Origin: Promethearchaeota archaeon | Lineage (GTDB): Archaea; Asgardarchaeota; Lokiarchaeia; Sigyniarchaeales; SOKP01 | Direction: 5' to 3' | NCBI GenBank assembly: GCA_019057355.1 | Contig: DXJM01000505.1 | Span: 1-18,016 of the forward strand | Length of the DNA: 18,016 bases | Shown here: positions 1 through 7,530 of the stretch, piece after piece | Position numbering within the stretch: position 1 is the first letter of the stretch | Layout of the letters: each line of letters starts with the position of its first letter | Translations under genes and position numbers: made by a program | The notes under the pieces: model-generated | The model's input: the letters and a program-made list of their open reading frames with translations, nothing else | What the model was told of the DNA's origin: nothing | The model's database searches: none

Positions 1-210
1 CGTCTAGCGCACGCTGGCGCTCCAGGGCAAATGCTTTTTCCGCAACGGAACCCTCGATGGCTTTTGCTGTCTCTTCCATGTCAACGGTGATGACCTTCTT
101 TTGTTCGTCTAGCGCACGCTGGCGCTCCAGGGAAAATGCTTTTTCCGCAACGGAACCCTCAATAGCTCTTGCCGTTTTTTCAATATCAGGATTTATGTTT
201 TTAAGCTGAT
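1..210. repeat. 105-bp tandem DNA repeat inside the coiled-coil gene
   Basis: The block beginning CGTCTAGCGCACGC at position 1 recurs at position 106. Over the first 64 bases the two copies differ at only three positions (28, 56 and 59 of the unit), then diverge. A third unit from about 211 is recognisable mainly at the protein level. The near-identical copies are clearly richer in G and C than the surrounding DNA. This indicates recent duplication or homogenisation within the coding frame; the period is a multiple of three, so the frame is kept. Confidence 0.85.
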
Positions 211-532
211 CATCTAGAGCTCTTTGTCTTTCGATTAGAAAAGCTTTTTCCTCGACTTTAGATTTAATTTGTTTTGCTGGAGTAAGTATATCGGGATGAA
301 CGTCTTTTAATTTTGCTGCTTGTTCTTTTTTTTGATCAATCAAAAAGGCTTTTTCATTAATTGAACTTGAAATTTGTTCTTTACTTTCTTCAATAGCTTT
401 TTTCCTTTCTTCTTCAAATGATTTTAAATACTCTTCTCTCTCTTCTTTTTTTTTCTGATATAAAGCATCAACAATTTTCTTTTGTCCATTAATGGAATCT
501 GGGTTATTATCTTCATTTTCCAAAATTCTCAC
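1..532 (-). CDS. Coiled-coil protein with 35-residue tandem repeats (partial, C-terminus outside window)
   Basis: An open frame runs without a stop from a GTG at 532 (or a TTG at 523) down to base 1, so about 177 N-terminal residues are visible and the rest lies outside. After a charged lead of about 60 residues, the protein repeats a 35-residue unit beginning EKAF and containing the core ERQRALD; three full units and the start of a fourth are visible. The units grow more alike toward the C-terminus, and the last two are almost identical at the DNA level with a period of 105 bp. Composition is rich in E, K, A, Q and R with no membrane segment or signal peptide, which suggests long helices or a coiled coil. 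An in-frame TAG two codons before the GTG limits the start. Function is unknown; a structural or scaffolding role is only a guess. It is divergent from the MFS gene at 688. Confidence 0.75.
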   Translation of the reverse strand, partial: MRILENEDNNPDSINGQKKIVDALYQKKKEEREEYLKSFEEERKKAIEESKEQISSSINEKAFLIDQKKEQAAKLKDVHPDILTPAKQIKSKVEEKAFLIERQRALDDQLKNINPDIEKTARAIEGSVAEKAFSLERQRALDEQKKVITVDMEETAKAIEGSVAEKAFALERQRALD

Positions 533-624
533 ATCCTAAGAATAAAAACTACTTGCTATTATATTATTATCAACTCCAGATATATTAATTTATTTGTAAA
601 AAACGGATATAAAATCATTATTTA

Positions 625-633
625 TTTATAAAT
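625..633 (+). promoter_or_regulatory. Probable TATA box of the MFS gene at 688
   Basis: TTTATAAAT lies in the 155-bp divergent intergenic region. An archaeal start site about 26 bases downstream would fall near 651-656, giving a leader of roughly 33 bases before the ATG. No strong ribosome binding site is seen before that ATG. Confidence 0.4.
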
Positions 634-687
634 GTGTAATATTTCCAAATACATATTCAACATGTATAGAACAATAACGGGATTACC

Positions 688-1986
688 ATGGAAAATCATA
701 AAGAAAAGTTGGAACGATTTAACATCAATCAAAAATCAGCAATGATTGCTATAAGTCTATGTATTTTTGTGGATGTTTTGGGATATTCCATGATATTGCC
801 ATTATTACCTAATATCGTTAATGATGTATATGGAGAACCTGTTTTTTTAATAGGTATCGTTATTGCTTCAAATGCGGCTACAGCACTCATATTTGCTCCA
901 ATCTGGGGTAAATTAAGCGACCTATATGGTAGAAAACCAATATTATTAATTTCACAAGCAGGAACTTTTATGTCCTTTCTTCTATTAGGATTTTCTAATT
1001 CACTCGTAGTTATTATTACATCAAGAATCCTCGATGGAGTGTTTGGGGGTCAAATTCCCATAATACGCGCATATATAGCAGATATTACAGAATCTGAAAC
1101 GAGATCTACACAGATGGGGAGATTTACGGGCATTATGGCTTTTGGAATGATTTTTGGCCCTGCGATAGGAGGGTTGATGGGATATATATATTGGCGCATA
1201 CCCCCTTTCATCGCATCGGCTCTTTCATTAATTTCGATACTGCTCACGGTTATGATTCTCGCCGAGAGCATGCCTAAGGAACGCATTTTAGAAAGAAAAC
1301 ATGTAATTACCTTACACAAGAAAGAAAATCATGGGAGAAAACAAAAAACGTTAACGAGGGTTGTATGGCTAAGGTTAGGACAATTTTTTTTCGTGAGCTT
1401 CATCGTCTTCATGTTTAATTCCAGTTTTTCCGAGGTCATCCAAACACGATATGGACTAAATCTCGCTCACGTAGGAATTTTTGCCGCAATAGCGGGAATT
1501 TTAATGATTTTATTCGGAATATTTTTGACAAAACCCCTTATTTCTAAGCATGGTGAGAAAAAGATATTGATACTTTCCATTATTTCAGGTATTTTTGTCT
1601 CATTATTATATCCTTTCATGAACGATGCGTGGATGCTCTTTGTATTTGTGACCCCCTTTGTGTTTTCAAACGTGTTCTCGAAAACAATTACAATGACCAC
1701 CCTTAGTAGGGGTGTTGATGAGCATAACCAAGGAATAGTAAATGGTTGGGGGATGAACATGCAATCAATTAGTCAAATTATCGCCCCTATTATTGCTTAT
1801 TTATATTTAGATACCAGCATGTTGAATATTTCTGCATTGATGGTCGATTCTTATTTTTTATTAGGATTTACCAGTGCCATGGCAATGTTGATACTTCTTC
1901 TTTTAGTATTGATTGATATTAAATATTTTTCCAAAGATTATCAGCAACCAAAATTAATTAAAAATCTCTATCCAGAAACTTTTTAA
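688..1986 (+). CDS. MFS exporter, DHA1 (multidrug/tetracycline-type) family
   Basis: This 432-residue membrane protein has the length and twelve-helix hydrophobicity pattern of proton-coupled drug exporters of the DHA1 family. Motif A, GKLSDLYGRKP, is at residues 74-84 in the loop between helices 2 and 3. The antiporter motif C, GMIFGPAIGG, is at 153-162 in helix 5. A basic cytoplasmic loop at about 194-226 separates the two six-helix halves. It is therefore expected to sit in the cell membrane and expel small molecules in exchange for protons; the substrate cannot be read from the sequence. It is transcribed alone, divergent from the coiled-coil gene and 178 bp before the PadR gene. The first ATG after the promoter was chosen because it leaves a usual short N-terminal tail before helix 1. 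Confidence 0.9.
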   Translation: MENHKEKLERFNINQKSAMIAISLCIFVDVLGYSMILPLLPNIVNDVYGEPVFLIGIVIASNAATALIFAPIWGKLSDLYGRKPILLISQAGTFMSFLLLGFSNSLVVIITSRILDGVFGGQIPIIRAYIADITESETRSTQMGRFTGIMAFGMIFGPAIGGLMGYIYWRIPPFIASALSLISILLTVMILAESMPKERILERKHVITLHKKENHGRKQKTLTRVVWLRLGQFFFVSFIVFMFNSSFSEVIQTRYGLNLAHVGIFAAIAGILMILFGIFLTKPLISKHGEKKILILSIISGIFVSLLYPFMNDAWMLFVFVTPFVFSNVFSKTITMTTLSRGVDEHNQGIVNGWGMNMQSISQIIAPIIAYLYLDTSMLNISALMVDSYFLLGFTSAMAMLILLLLVLIDIKYFSKDYQQPKLIKNLYPETF

Positions 1987-2015
1987 GAATAATACGTATT
2001 GAGAATTTTTCAGGA

Positions 2016-2052
2016 ATGAACATTATAATTATATGGTTATAATTTCGTTCAT
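2016..2052. repeat. Interrupted inverted repeat between MFS and padR
   Basis: The left arm ATGAACATTATAA (2016-2028) pairs with TTATAAT (2037-2043) and GTTCAT (2047-2052), with an 8-base loop and a 3-base bulge (TTC) on the right side. It lies 30 bp after the MFS stop codon. It could be an operator, or a hairpin at the 3' end of the MFS transcript. No poly-T tract follows it, so it is not a typical terminator. Confidence 0.55.
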
Positions 2053-2099
2053 GAGCATTTCCAAAATGGTGTTGTTTAAAATAGAATATAGAAAACTTC

Positions 2100-2121
2100 G
2101 GACACATGTCCAAAATGGACA
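2100..2121. promoter_or_regulatory. Operator-like palindrome in the padR-ABC operon promoter
   Basis: TGTCCAAAATGGACA (2107-2121) is a perfect inverted repeat of TGTCCA around AAA. A third half-site, GGACA, starts at 2100 and pairs with TGTCC at 2107 as a second, overlapping palindrome. The core TCCAAAATGG also occurs 49 bp upstream at 2060-2069, flanked by GTTG rather than CAAC. TGT-N9-ACA symmetry fits the kind of site bound by PadR-type winged-helix dimers. A TATA-like TTTAAAATA (2075-2083) would place the start site near 2105, inside the palindrome. A second TATA-like element, TTTAAAT (2124-2130), lies directly after it. Either arrangement would allow a bound protein to block transcription. 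Self-regulation by the downstream PadR protein is inferred. Confidence 0.6.
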
Positions 2122-2164
2122 ACTTTAAATTTGATGCTTTCTACATATTCTTTGTGAACTAGGC

Positions 2165-2884
2165 ATGTTTAATAGAGAAGGAAACAATTTCAATTTTAAT
2201 GATGGTCCATGCAGGTACATGGGACAAGGCGCTCCAAAAGATCACGATAAACCTCCATTCTATAGAGGACTTCCTCCTCCTTTTGGTTCCCTACCCCCCT
2301 TTCCAGGACCACATAATACCCCGACCTTACCCATGGGTAGAGAAGCCTTTCAAGAAATAAGAGATTACATGCTACTAATAATTCTTTCCGAATATCCGGA
2401 AGGGATAACGGGATATCAATTACAAGATATGTACAAATTTCCTCGAGGAACTCTCATTAGATCACTCCAAGATTTAGAGGAGAAAGGTTATCTAAAGACT
2501 CGAGATGAGATATTAGAAGGACGGGCACATAAATTTTATTTAATGACTGAAACAGGAAAGAGATATTTAGAAGAATTGAAATTAAAATGGGTGAACATTT
2601 TCGTAATGATGGCAGAAATTAATTTTTCGAAAGGAATCAGTAATATAATATGTGAAAAGATAGAGGAATTTGAAGCATTAGACGATGCCATTGATTTTTT
2701 TAGAGGGATAAGATCATGGATGAAGGGTATGAATCAACAAATTGAAAAAAAAATGGAGCATTTTAAAAACTCGAGGGAAAGCATTGATAAAATAATTGAA
2801 GATTTAGAAAATATGGATGTTTTAAATAGAGAAAAAATCAAACAAGCGGTTAATGAAGTGTTAAAAAAAATGGAGGAGAGGTAA
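2165..2884 (+). CDS. PadR-family winged-helix transcriptional regulator with proline-rich N-terminal extension
   Basis: The 239-residue protein has a PadR-type winged helix at about residues 62-137. It begins with the helix around YMLLIILSE, continues with the recognition region around YKFPRGTLIRSLQDLEEKGY, and ends in the wing and the TETGKRYLEEL helix. Residues 1-58 form a low-complexity tail rich in P, G, N and F, which most PadR proteins lack. Residues 160-239 are helical and charged and probably form the dimerisation arm. PadR proteins are repressors that release DNA on binding phenolics, antibiotics or other toxic compounds and often control adjacent exporters. The gene is first in an operon: its stop is 3 bp before the ATPase start, and palindromes in its promoter look like its own operator. 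It is longer than typical PadR proteins because of the N-terminal tail. Confidence 0.85.
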   Translation: MFNREGNNFNFNDGPCRYMGQGAPKDHDKPPFYRGLPPPFGSLPPFPGPHNTPTLPMGREAFQEIRDYMLLIILSEYPEGITGYQLQDMYKFPRGTLIRSLQDLEEKGYLKTRDEILEGRAHKFYLMTETGKRYLEELKLKWVNIFVMMAEINFSKGISNIICEKIEEFEALDDAIDFFRGIRSWMKGMNQQIEKKMEHFKNSRESIDKIIEDLENMDVLNREKIKQAVNEVLKKMEER

Positions 2885-2887
2885 TGA

Positions 2888-3934
2888 ATGTCCCAAGAAT
2901 ATAATAATAATCATGAAATATTAATTAAATTTGTAAACTTAACGAAAAGATTTGGCGATTTTATAGCAGTTTCTAATGTAAACTTAGAAATCAAGAGAGG
3001 TGAAATTGTTGGGTTTCTTGGACCTAACGGTGCGGGTAAGTCCACCACAATGAAGTTAATGGCACAATTACTAAAGCCTACTGAAGGTGAAGTATGGATA
3101 CGTGAGAGCAGGAATGGAATTGGATATGAAAACTTAGTCAAATTAACTAATCATAATAAAGATATCCTTTTAGATAATATTGGATTTCTCATTGAATCTC
3201 CTGCATTCTACGGTAATCTTTCTCCAAGAACGATATTAAAATATTTTGGGAAACTTAAAGGATATCCCCGTAAAAAACTTAACTCACGTATAGAAAAAGT
3301 ACTTGGAATGATGGGAATGGAAGAGTGGATCGATAATAAAATTAAAACCTTTTCTAAGGGGATGAGACAAAAAATAGGTATAGCATCAGCCATTATCCAC
3401 GATCCAGATATTATCGTGCTAGATGAACCCCAAACAGGATTAGATCCGAAAGCAAGAAAAGATGTGAGGGATTTTATCTTTGATTTAAAGAAAATGGGCA
3501 AAACGATATTTTTAAGCAGTCACTTGTTATATGAAATCGGTGAAGTTGCAGATAGAATTGCCATAATCAATAACGGCGAAATCATAGCATTTGATACATT
3601 AGACAATTTGGAGGCAAAGTCAGAAAAAAGTATTATCCAATTTGAGATACTCGCCTTTCAAGAAGAAAAGGTTCAGTCTTATATCGAAGAGTTAAAAAAA
3701 GTAATTTTTCCTGTTACTGGAATCGATGTTACAGCACAATGGATTAAATATAATTCAGATTCAAGAAGATTTCAAGTATTATTTGACGGTAAACCTTCAA
3801 ATCAATTTAAAATACTAAAAGAATTAATATATAAAGGATATGAGATTATAGAGTTTTCTGTACCTAAAGCAGGATTATTAGAAGATTTGTTTATTGAACT
3901 CACTAAGAAAAATACAATTAAAATGGAGGAATAA
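2888..3934 (+). CDS. ABC exporter ATP-binding subunit (BcrA/CcmA-like)
   Basis: A single nucleotide-binding domain of 348 residues. The Walker A motif GPNGAGKST is at 45-53, the signature-like FSKGMRQK at 155-162 (in place of LSGGQ), Walker B with IIVLDEP at 175-181, and the switch histidine H212. The segment IGFLIESPAFYGNLS at 98-112 replaces the usual glutamine loop and is typical of BcrA-type antibiotic and peptide exporters. A C-terminal domain of about 100 residues follows. It powers the permease encoded 3 bp downstream by hydrolysing ATP on the cytoplasmic face. The start is supported by GGAGGAGAGG at 2872-2881, seven bases upstream; the ATG at 2884 is in another frame and hits a stop after six codons. 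Substrate unknown; co-transcription with a PadR regulator favours a toxic or membrane-active compound. Confidence 0.92.
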   Translation: MSQEYNNNHEILIKFVNLTKRFGDFIAVSNVNLEIKRGEIVGFLGPNGAGKSTTMKLMAQLLKPTEGEVWIRESRNGIGYENLVKLTNHNKDILLDNIGFLIESPAFYGNLSPRTILKYFGKLKGYPRKKLNSRIEKVLGMMGMEEWIDNKIKTFSKGMRQKIGIASAIIHDPDIIVLDEPQTGLDPKARKDVRDFIFDLKKMGKTIFLSSHLLYEIGEVADRIAIINNGEIIAFDTLDNLEAKSEKSIIQFEILAFQEEKVQSYIEELKKVIFPVTGIDVTAQWIKYNSDSRRFQVLFDGKPSNQFKILKELIYKGYEIIEFSVPKAGLLEDLFIELTKKNTIKMEE

Positions 3935-3937
3935 AAG

Positions 3938-4840
3938 ATGATTGTCAAGCAACAACTAGAAGATGAGGAAAAAATGATGGAAATGAAAAAAAGAAAAAAG
4001 ACAGGAATTAGGCGCAATCTAACACAAATAGGAGATACCTTCACCTTTGAACTTAGAAAAAACATGATACCTTTTATAATAATGATGATAATCACTGCTC
4101 TAATGTTTACTCTATTCTTAATATTGCAGACCTTGCAGGAAGTTCAAGATATACCCTTACCAGAAGATCCAATTAAATATTTTGCGAGTTATTTTCAGTT
4201 TATATTTGGATTCTTAGTTGTGTTAACAGCAGCAGGATTTGCAGGATCAATCATAGCTGAAGATTTTCAGAAGCAAACAGGGAATTTATTATTTCCTAAA
4301 ATAAGCAAGTCGAGATTATTTATAGGTAGGATAATGGCAAGATTTCTAATGAATGCCGTTTGCATATTATTTTATTATATTCTGGTTAGTTCAATTACTT
4401 TCATAAAATACGGGGAAATCCCTACTGCCATACTCTTATCTTTAGCTTGGGCATTATATTATACTTTTGCATTATTCTCAATGGTAACATTTGTGAGTAG
4501 TATCATGAGAAGCACGTCGGCGAGCATCATTGCCAGTATTTTTTTATATTTATTAATATTTACCATGATTGCTCAGATCATGAATTTTTTAGCGGGTGGC
4601 GTGGAACCTTGGTTTTTATTATCATATTATGAAAATATTATAACATCAATACTTAACATGCCCGAACCGAGATATAATTTAATAACATTTCCAATTGGTC
4701 TGGGGGGAGTACGGGAGTTTTATCGATGGATAACTCCTGATGTTCCTACTGCATTTTGGGGAATATTTATGTATTCAACAATATTCCTAATCCTTGCGTT
4801 CGCTCGATATCAAAGAAGACAAAGTAAATCTGAAGGATAA
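3938..4840 (+). CDS. ABC-2 type exporter permease subunit
   Basis: This 300-residue protein has a basic, charged cytoplasmic N-terminus of about 43 residues and about six hydrophobic helices (near 44-64, 85-107, 135-155, 165-189, 194-217 and 270-290). The cytoplasmic stretch EDFQKQTGNLLFPKISKSR at 109-127 is the conserved ABC-2 element that contacts the ATPase. An extra loop of about 50 residues (218-268) precedes the last helix and is probably extracytoplasmic. GGAGG at 3925-3929 lies eight bases before the ATG, and the gap to the ATPase stop is 3 bp, so the two subunits are translated together as one exporter. It is the last gene of the PadR operon; T-rich sequence follows the stop. Confidence 0.88.
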   Translation: MIVKQQLEDEEKMMEMKKRKKTGIRRNLTQIGDTFTFELRKNMIPFIIMMIITALMFTLFLILQTLQEVQDIPLPEDPIKYFASYFQFIFGFLVVLTAAGFAGSIIAEDFQKQTGNLLFPKISKSRLFIGRIMARFLMNAVCILFYYILVSSITFIKYGEIPTAILLSLAWALYYTFALFSMVTFVSSIMRSTSASIIASIFLYLLIFTMIAQIMNFLAGGVEPWFLLSYYENIITSILNMPEPRYNLITFPIGLGGVREFYRWITPDVPTAFWGIFMYSTIFLILAFARYQRRQSKSEG

Positions 4841-4932
4841 AATTTTTATTTATTTTTGATATAAAAAAGGGGATATTAAACAAAATAATTCAATTTAATA
4901 CAATATCAATTATTGGATGCTCTCATGAAGGA

Positions 4933-5133
4933 ATGGTACGATATCCAGGAGTATTTAATGAAGAAATAAATCCTGAAGCGAGTAGATTTATGGCAAGATC
5001 TTTATCAGCGGATTCTACCTTGATTAGAGAAAGGAAAAAAACTGAAGGGAAGGAAAATATTCTCTTGTTAGATGAAAAGGAATTAAGATTAAGAGCACGG
5101 AAGAGTTATGCAAGTTATCTTCTAGCCGAATAA
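4933..5133 (+). CDS. Possible small hypothetical protein (66 residues)
   Basis: An ATG-started frame of 66 codons lies between the two ABC operons. Its codon use (many GAA, AGA, TTA and AAA codons) resembles the neighbouring genes. The product is charged and hydrophilic, helical in its second half, with no cysteine pairs, membrane segment or recognised motif. GAAGGA sits immediately against the ATG, too close to act as a normal ribosome binding site, so the start is uncertain. A TATA-like ATATAAAA is at 4859-4866. I do not recognise the family. It may be real but is not proven; the rest of 4841-5350 holds only a possible 26-codon frame at 5204-5284 and AT-rich DNA. Confidence 0.4.
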   Translation: MVRYPGVFNEEINPEASRFMARSLSADSTLIRERKKTEGKENILLLDEKELRLRARKSYASYLLAE

Positions 5134-5350
5134 ACACTCCAAGCATCTAAATGGGAGAGAGATATTTGCATTAGAAGTTTAAATAAAATATAAGGAAAAT
5201 TTGATGGGTTTTAACGAGGATGGATCTTCTTATGATTCAGTAGATAAAATCACGAAGAAAGATTACTTAGAATCAAATAATTGAAAATAAAAGTTGGTAA
5301 AAATAAAGGATAAATTATATGGAAAACGAACAATTTACAAGGAGAGGAAA

Positions 5351-6682
5351 ATGACGGAAAATGAGAATATAATCGAAGTCAAGAACATGACGAAAATATA
5401 TGAAGAAGGCAATACGCTTGCAGTGGATGACATAAGTTTTTCAATCAGAAAAGGCGAAGTTCTCGCATTATTAGGACCTAATGGTGCGGGAAAGACCACC
5501 ACGATAAGCATTCTTGCCACGCTATTGAACGGAACTAAAGGTAAATGCCTTGTTAATGGTTATGATGTTAAAAAAGAGCCCGATAAAGTCAGAAAAAGTA
5601 TTGGCATCGTGTTTCAAGAACCTTCCTTAGATACTGATATGAAGGCAAAAGAAAATCTAGAGCTGCATGCGATTCTTTATGGAATGCCAAAAAAATATAG
5701 AAGAACAAAAATAGAAGAAGTACTTAAATTGGTAGACCTCGATGATCGAGCAGAAGTATATGTAAAGAATTATTCAGGGGGGATGAAAAGGCGCTTGGAA
5801 ATTGCCCGAGGGTTAATTCATGAACCAAAGGTTCTCTTTTTAGATGAACCAACATTAGGTTTAGATCCTCAAACCCGGAGAAAGATTTGGGATAAAATCA
5901 AGGAATTAAATCAGGGTGAAATGAAAATGACTATTTTAATCACGACCCATTACATGGATGAGGCTGATGAGCTTGCGAACAGAATTTGTATCATGGATCA
6001 TGGGAAAATAATTGCGATGGACACTTCAAAAAATCTTAAAAAAAAGTTATCGGGAGATGTTATTGACATTACCTTTGAAGCGACCGAAGAAAGACTCAAA
6101 TTTCCTGAAATGATAAAAAAGATTAAAGAAGTCCCAGGAGTAAAAAATATTTCATTTAGCTCGGTAAGTACCCAACAAGACATGATGCCTCCCTTGCAAC
6201 TACCCAAAGGAATGGCTAATATCGATCCTGCAATGATACAGGCTCGCATAAGAGATATAATATCAAATCCTAAAAAATTGATAACGGCATGGAAAAACAT
6301 ACCAATGACGGTGGGAATGTTTCTTAATGCCCCATTAGATATGAAAAAAAGAATTGCAAACATGTTTGATGAGAAGCTTTTAGAAGAGGTTCCCGATGCA
6401 ATTAAGCAGGTAATAATCAAGATAAGGAAAGGAGAACATGAAGAAGAAGATAATGGATTTGAACCCACTATTTCCATTTCATGTGAAAGTGGGGGGCAAC
6501 AGCTACCCTTGATCATTGAAAAAATCAATAATGAAGGTTTCTCAATAAAGAACGTAAGCATGCATCAACCAACACTGGAAGATGTTTTTCTCCATTATGT
6601 AGGGAACCAAATAAGGGAAGAAACATCAAGCCAAGCAAAAAATGTTAAAGAAATGATTCAAATGAGGCAATTAAGGAAGTGA
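5351..6682 (+). CDS. ABC exporter ATP-binding subunit, DrrA-like, with C-terminal insertion
   Basis: From the ATG at 5351 the product has 443 residues. Walker A GPNGAGKTT is at 42-50, the Q-loop glutamine at 89, signature YSGGMKRR at 141-148, Walker B VLFLDEP at 161-167 and the switch histidine at 200. The C-terminal domain ends in the DrrA-type element PTLEDVFLHYVG (407-418). Between its first strand region and that element lies an extra segment of roughly 100 residues (about 273-370), rich in M, P, K and E, which makes the protein longer than the usual 310-330 residues. The frame stays open upstream to 5294, but GGAGAGG at 5341-5347 and the family N-terminus support 5351. It pairs with the permease starting 6 bp downstream to form a drug or lipid exporter. 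Confidence 0.9.
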   Translation: MTENENIIEVKNMTKIYEEGNTLAVDDISFSIRKGEVLALLGPNGAGKTTTISILATLLNGTKGKCLVNGYDVKKEPDKVRKSIGIVFQEPSLDTDMKAKENLELHAILYGMPKKYRRTKIEEVLKLVDLDDRAEVYVKNYSGGMKRRLEIARGLIHEPKVLFLDEPTLGLDPQTRRKIWDKIKELNQGEMKMTILITTHYMDEADELANRICIMDHGKIIAMDTSKNLKKKLSGDVIDITFEATEERLKFPEMIKKIKEVPGVKNISFSSVSTQQDMMPPLQLPKGMANIDPAMIQARIRDIISNPKKLITAWKNIPMTVGMFLNAPLDMKKRIANMFDEKLLEEVPDAIKQVIIKIRKGEHEEEDNGFEPTISISCESGGQQLPLIIEKINNEGFSIKNVSMHQPTLEDVFLHYVGNQIREETSSQAKNVKEMIQMRQLRK

Positions 6683-6688
6683 TGATGA

Positions 6689-7471
6689 ATGTCTGATTTA
6701 AATTTAGTGAAAACTAAAATAAATTATGGCGTAGTATGGGTATTAGCAAAAAGGGAATTATTAAGCTTTTGGAGAAGTAAATCAAGAGTAATATCTTCAA
6801 TTGCTCAAGCAATTTTATTCCTTTTCGTATTCGGGGCGTTTCCTTTAAGTAATATCGTCATGAATGAGATTATTGTCAGCACGAGAGCATTTATCGCTTC
6901 AGGAATATCTGCCATGGTCATCCTATTTACAGGTATTTTTGGAGGAATGGCTGTTTTTCGAGATAAGATGTTTGGATTCATGAAGGAATTAATGGTTGCT
7001 CCTGTAAGCCGAAGAACATTAATGTTAGGAAGGACCATAGGAATTGCTCTCCAAACCATGATACAAGTTGTAATCATAATTATTTTAGGGGTAATTATTG
7101 GTTATTATGGATATGAAGATCCATTTTTAGTGTTTCGCATAATGATAATCGTGCCCGTCGCTTTCTTGGCAAGTCTTGGTGTCGTGGGGATTGGATTAAC
7201 GGTGAGCACCCGATTAAATGACATGCAATCATTTGGTTTGATTCAAACTTTTATCGTGATGCCGATGATGTGGCTCTCAGGAGCAATTGCGCCACTTCCA
7301 CCACTGATATTGATGTTCAATCCATTCAGTTATTGCGTAGACTTATTTCGATTTGTCTTGATTGGAGTGTCTAACTTTCCACCCTTGCTGGACCTCACCG
7401 TGATGATTGTATTTGGAGCAATATTTATCATAATAGGTGCTCGATCCTTCAATAAAATGGAAGTTAGCTAG
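6689..7471 (+). CDS. ABC-2 type exporter permease, DrrB/NodJ-like
   Basis: A 260-residue membrane protein with about six helices (near 34-52, 70-91, 116-138, 149-173, 183-203 and 235-252). The amphipathic cytoplasmic element FGFMKELMVAPVSRRTLMLGR at 95-115 is the hallmark of DrrB/NodJ permeases and couples to the ATPase. The ATG lies 6 bp after the ATPase stop, behind GGAAGTGAT, which resembles the archaeal GGAGGTGATC binding site. An ATG overlapping the ATPase stop is out of frame and stops after four codons. A run of ten T residues follows the stop codon. Together with the upstream ATPase it forms a complete two-gene exporter; substrate unknown. Confidence 0.9.
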   Translation: MSDLNLVKTKINYGVVWVLAKRELLSFWRSKSRVISSIAQAILFLFVFGAFPLSNIVMNEIIVSTRAFIASGISAMVILFTGIFGGMAVFRDKMFGFMKELMVAPVSRRTLMLGRTIGIALQTMIQVVIIIILGVIIGYYGYEDPFLVFRIMIIVPVAFLASLGVVGIGLTVSTRLNDMQSFGLIQTFIVMPMMWLSGAIAPLPPLILMFNPFSYCVDLFRFVLIGVSNFPPLLDLTVMIVFGAIFIIIGARSFNKMEVS

Positions 7472-7479
7472 AAAACCCC

Positions 7480-7489
7480 TTTTTTTTTT
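7480..7489 (+). terminator. Poly-T transcription terminator after the DrrAB-type operon
   Basis: Ten consecutive T residues begin 9 bases after the permease stop. Archaeal RNA polymerase ends transcripts at such T-runs without needing a hairpin. A second T-run, framed by the short inverted repeat TCCTA/TAGGA (7501-7520), follows and may reinforce termination or belong to the next promoter. Confidence 0.6.
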
Positions 7490-7530
7490 ACCCATATTCA
7501 TCCTAATTTTTTTTATAGGATTTTAATGGA

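Noticed and set aside
1..210. CRISPR-like direct repeats
   Set aside because: The repeat is 105 bp, has no unique spacers, keeps the reading frame and encodes a helical unit, so it is a protein repeat.
4925..4969. 14-codon frame starting at the ATG just before 4933
   Set aside because: Too short and in a different frame from the better 66-codon candidate; no conserved feature.
5998..6561. 187-codon minus-strand frame opposite the DrrA-like ATPase
   Set aside because: It is antisense to a clearly conserved gene, its product is rich in Ser, Ile and Phe as expected from the reverse of Lys/Glu codons, and it has no promoter or binding site.
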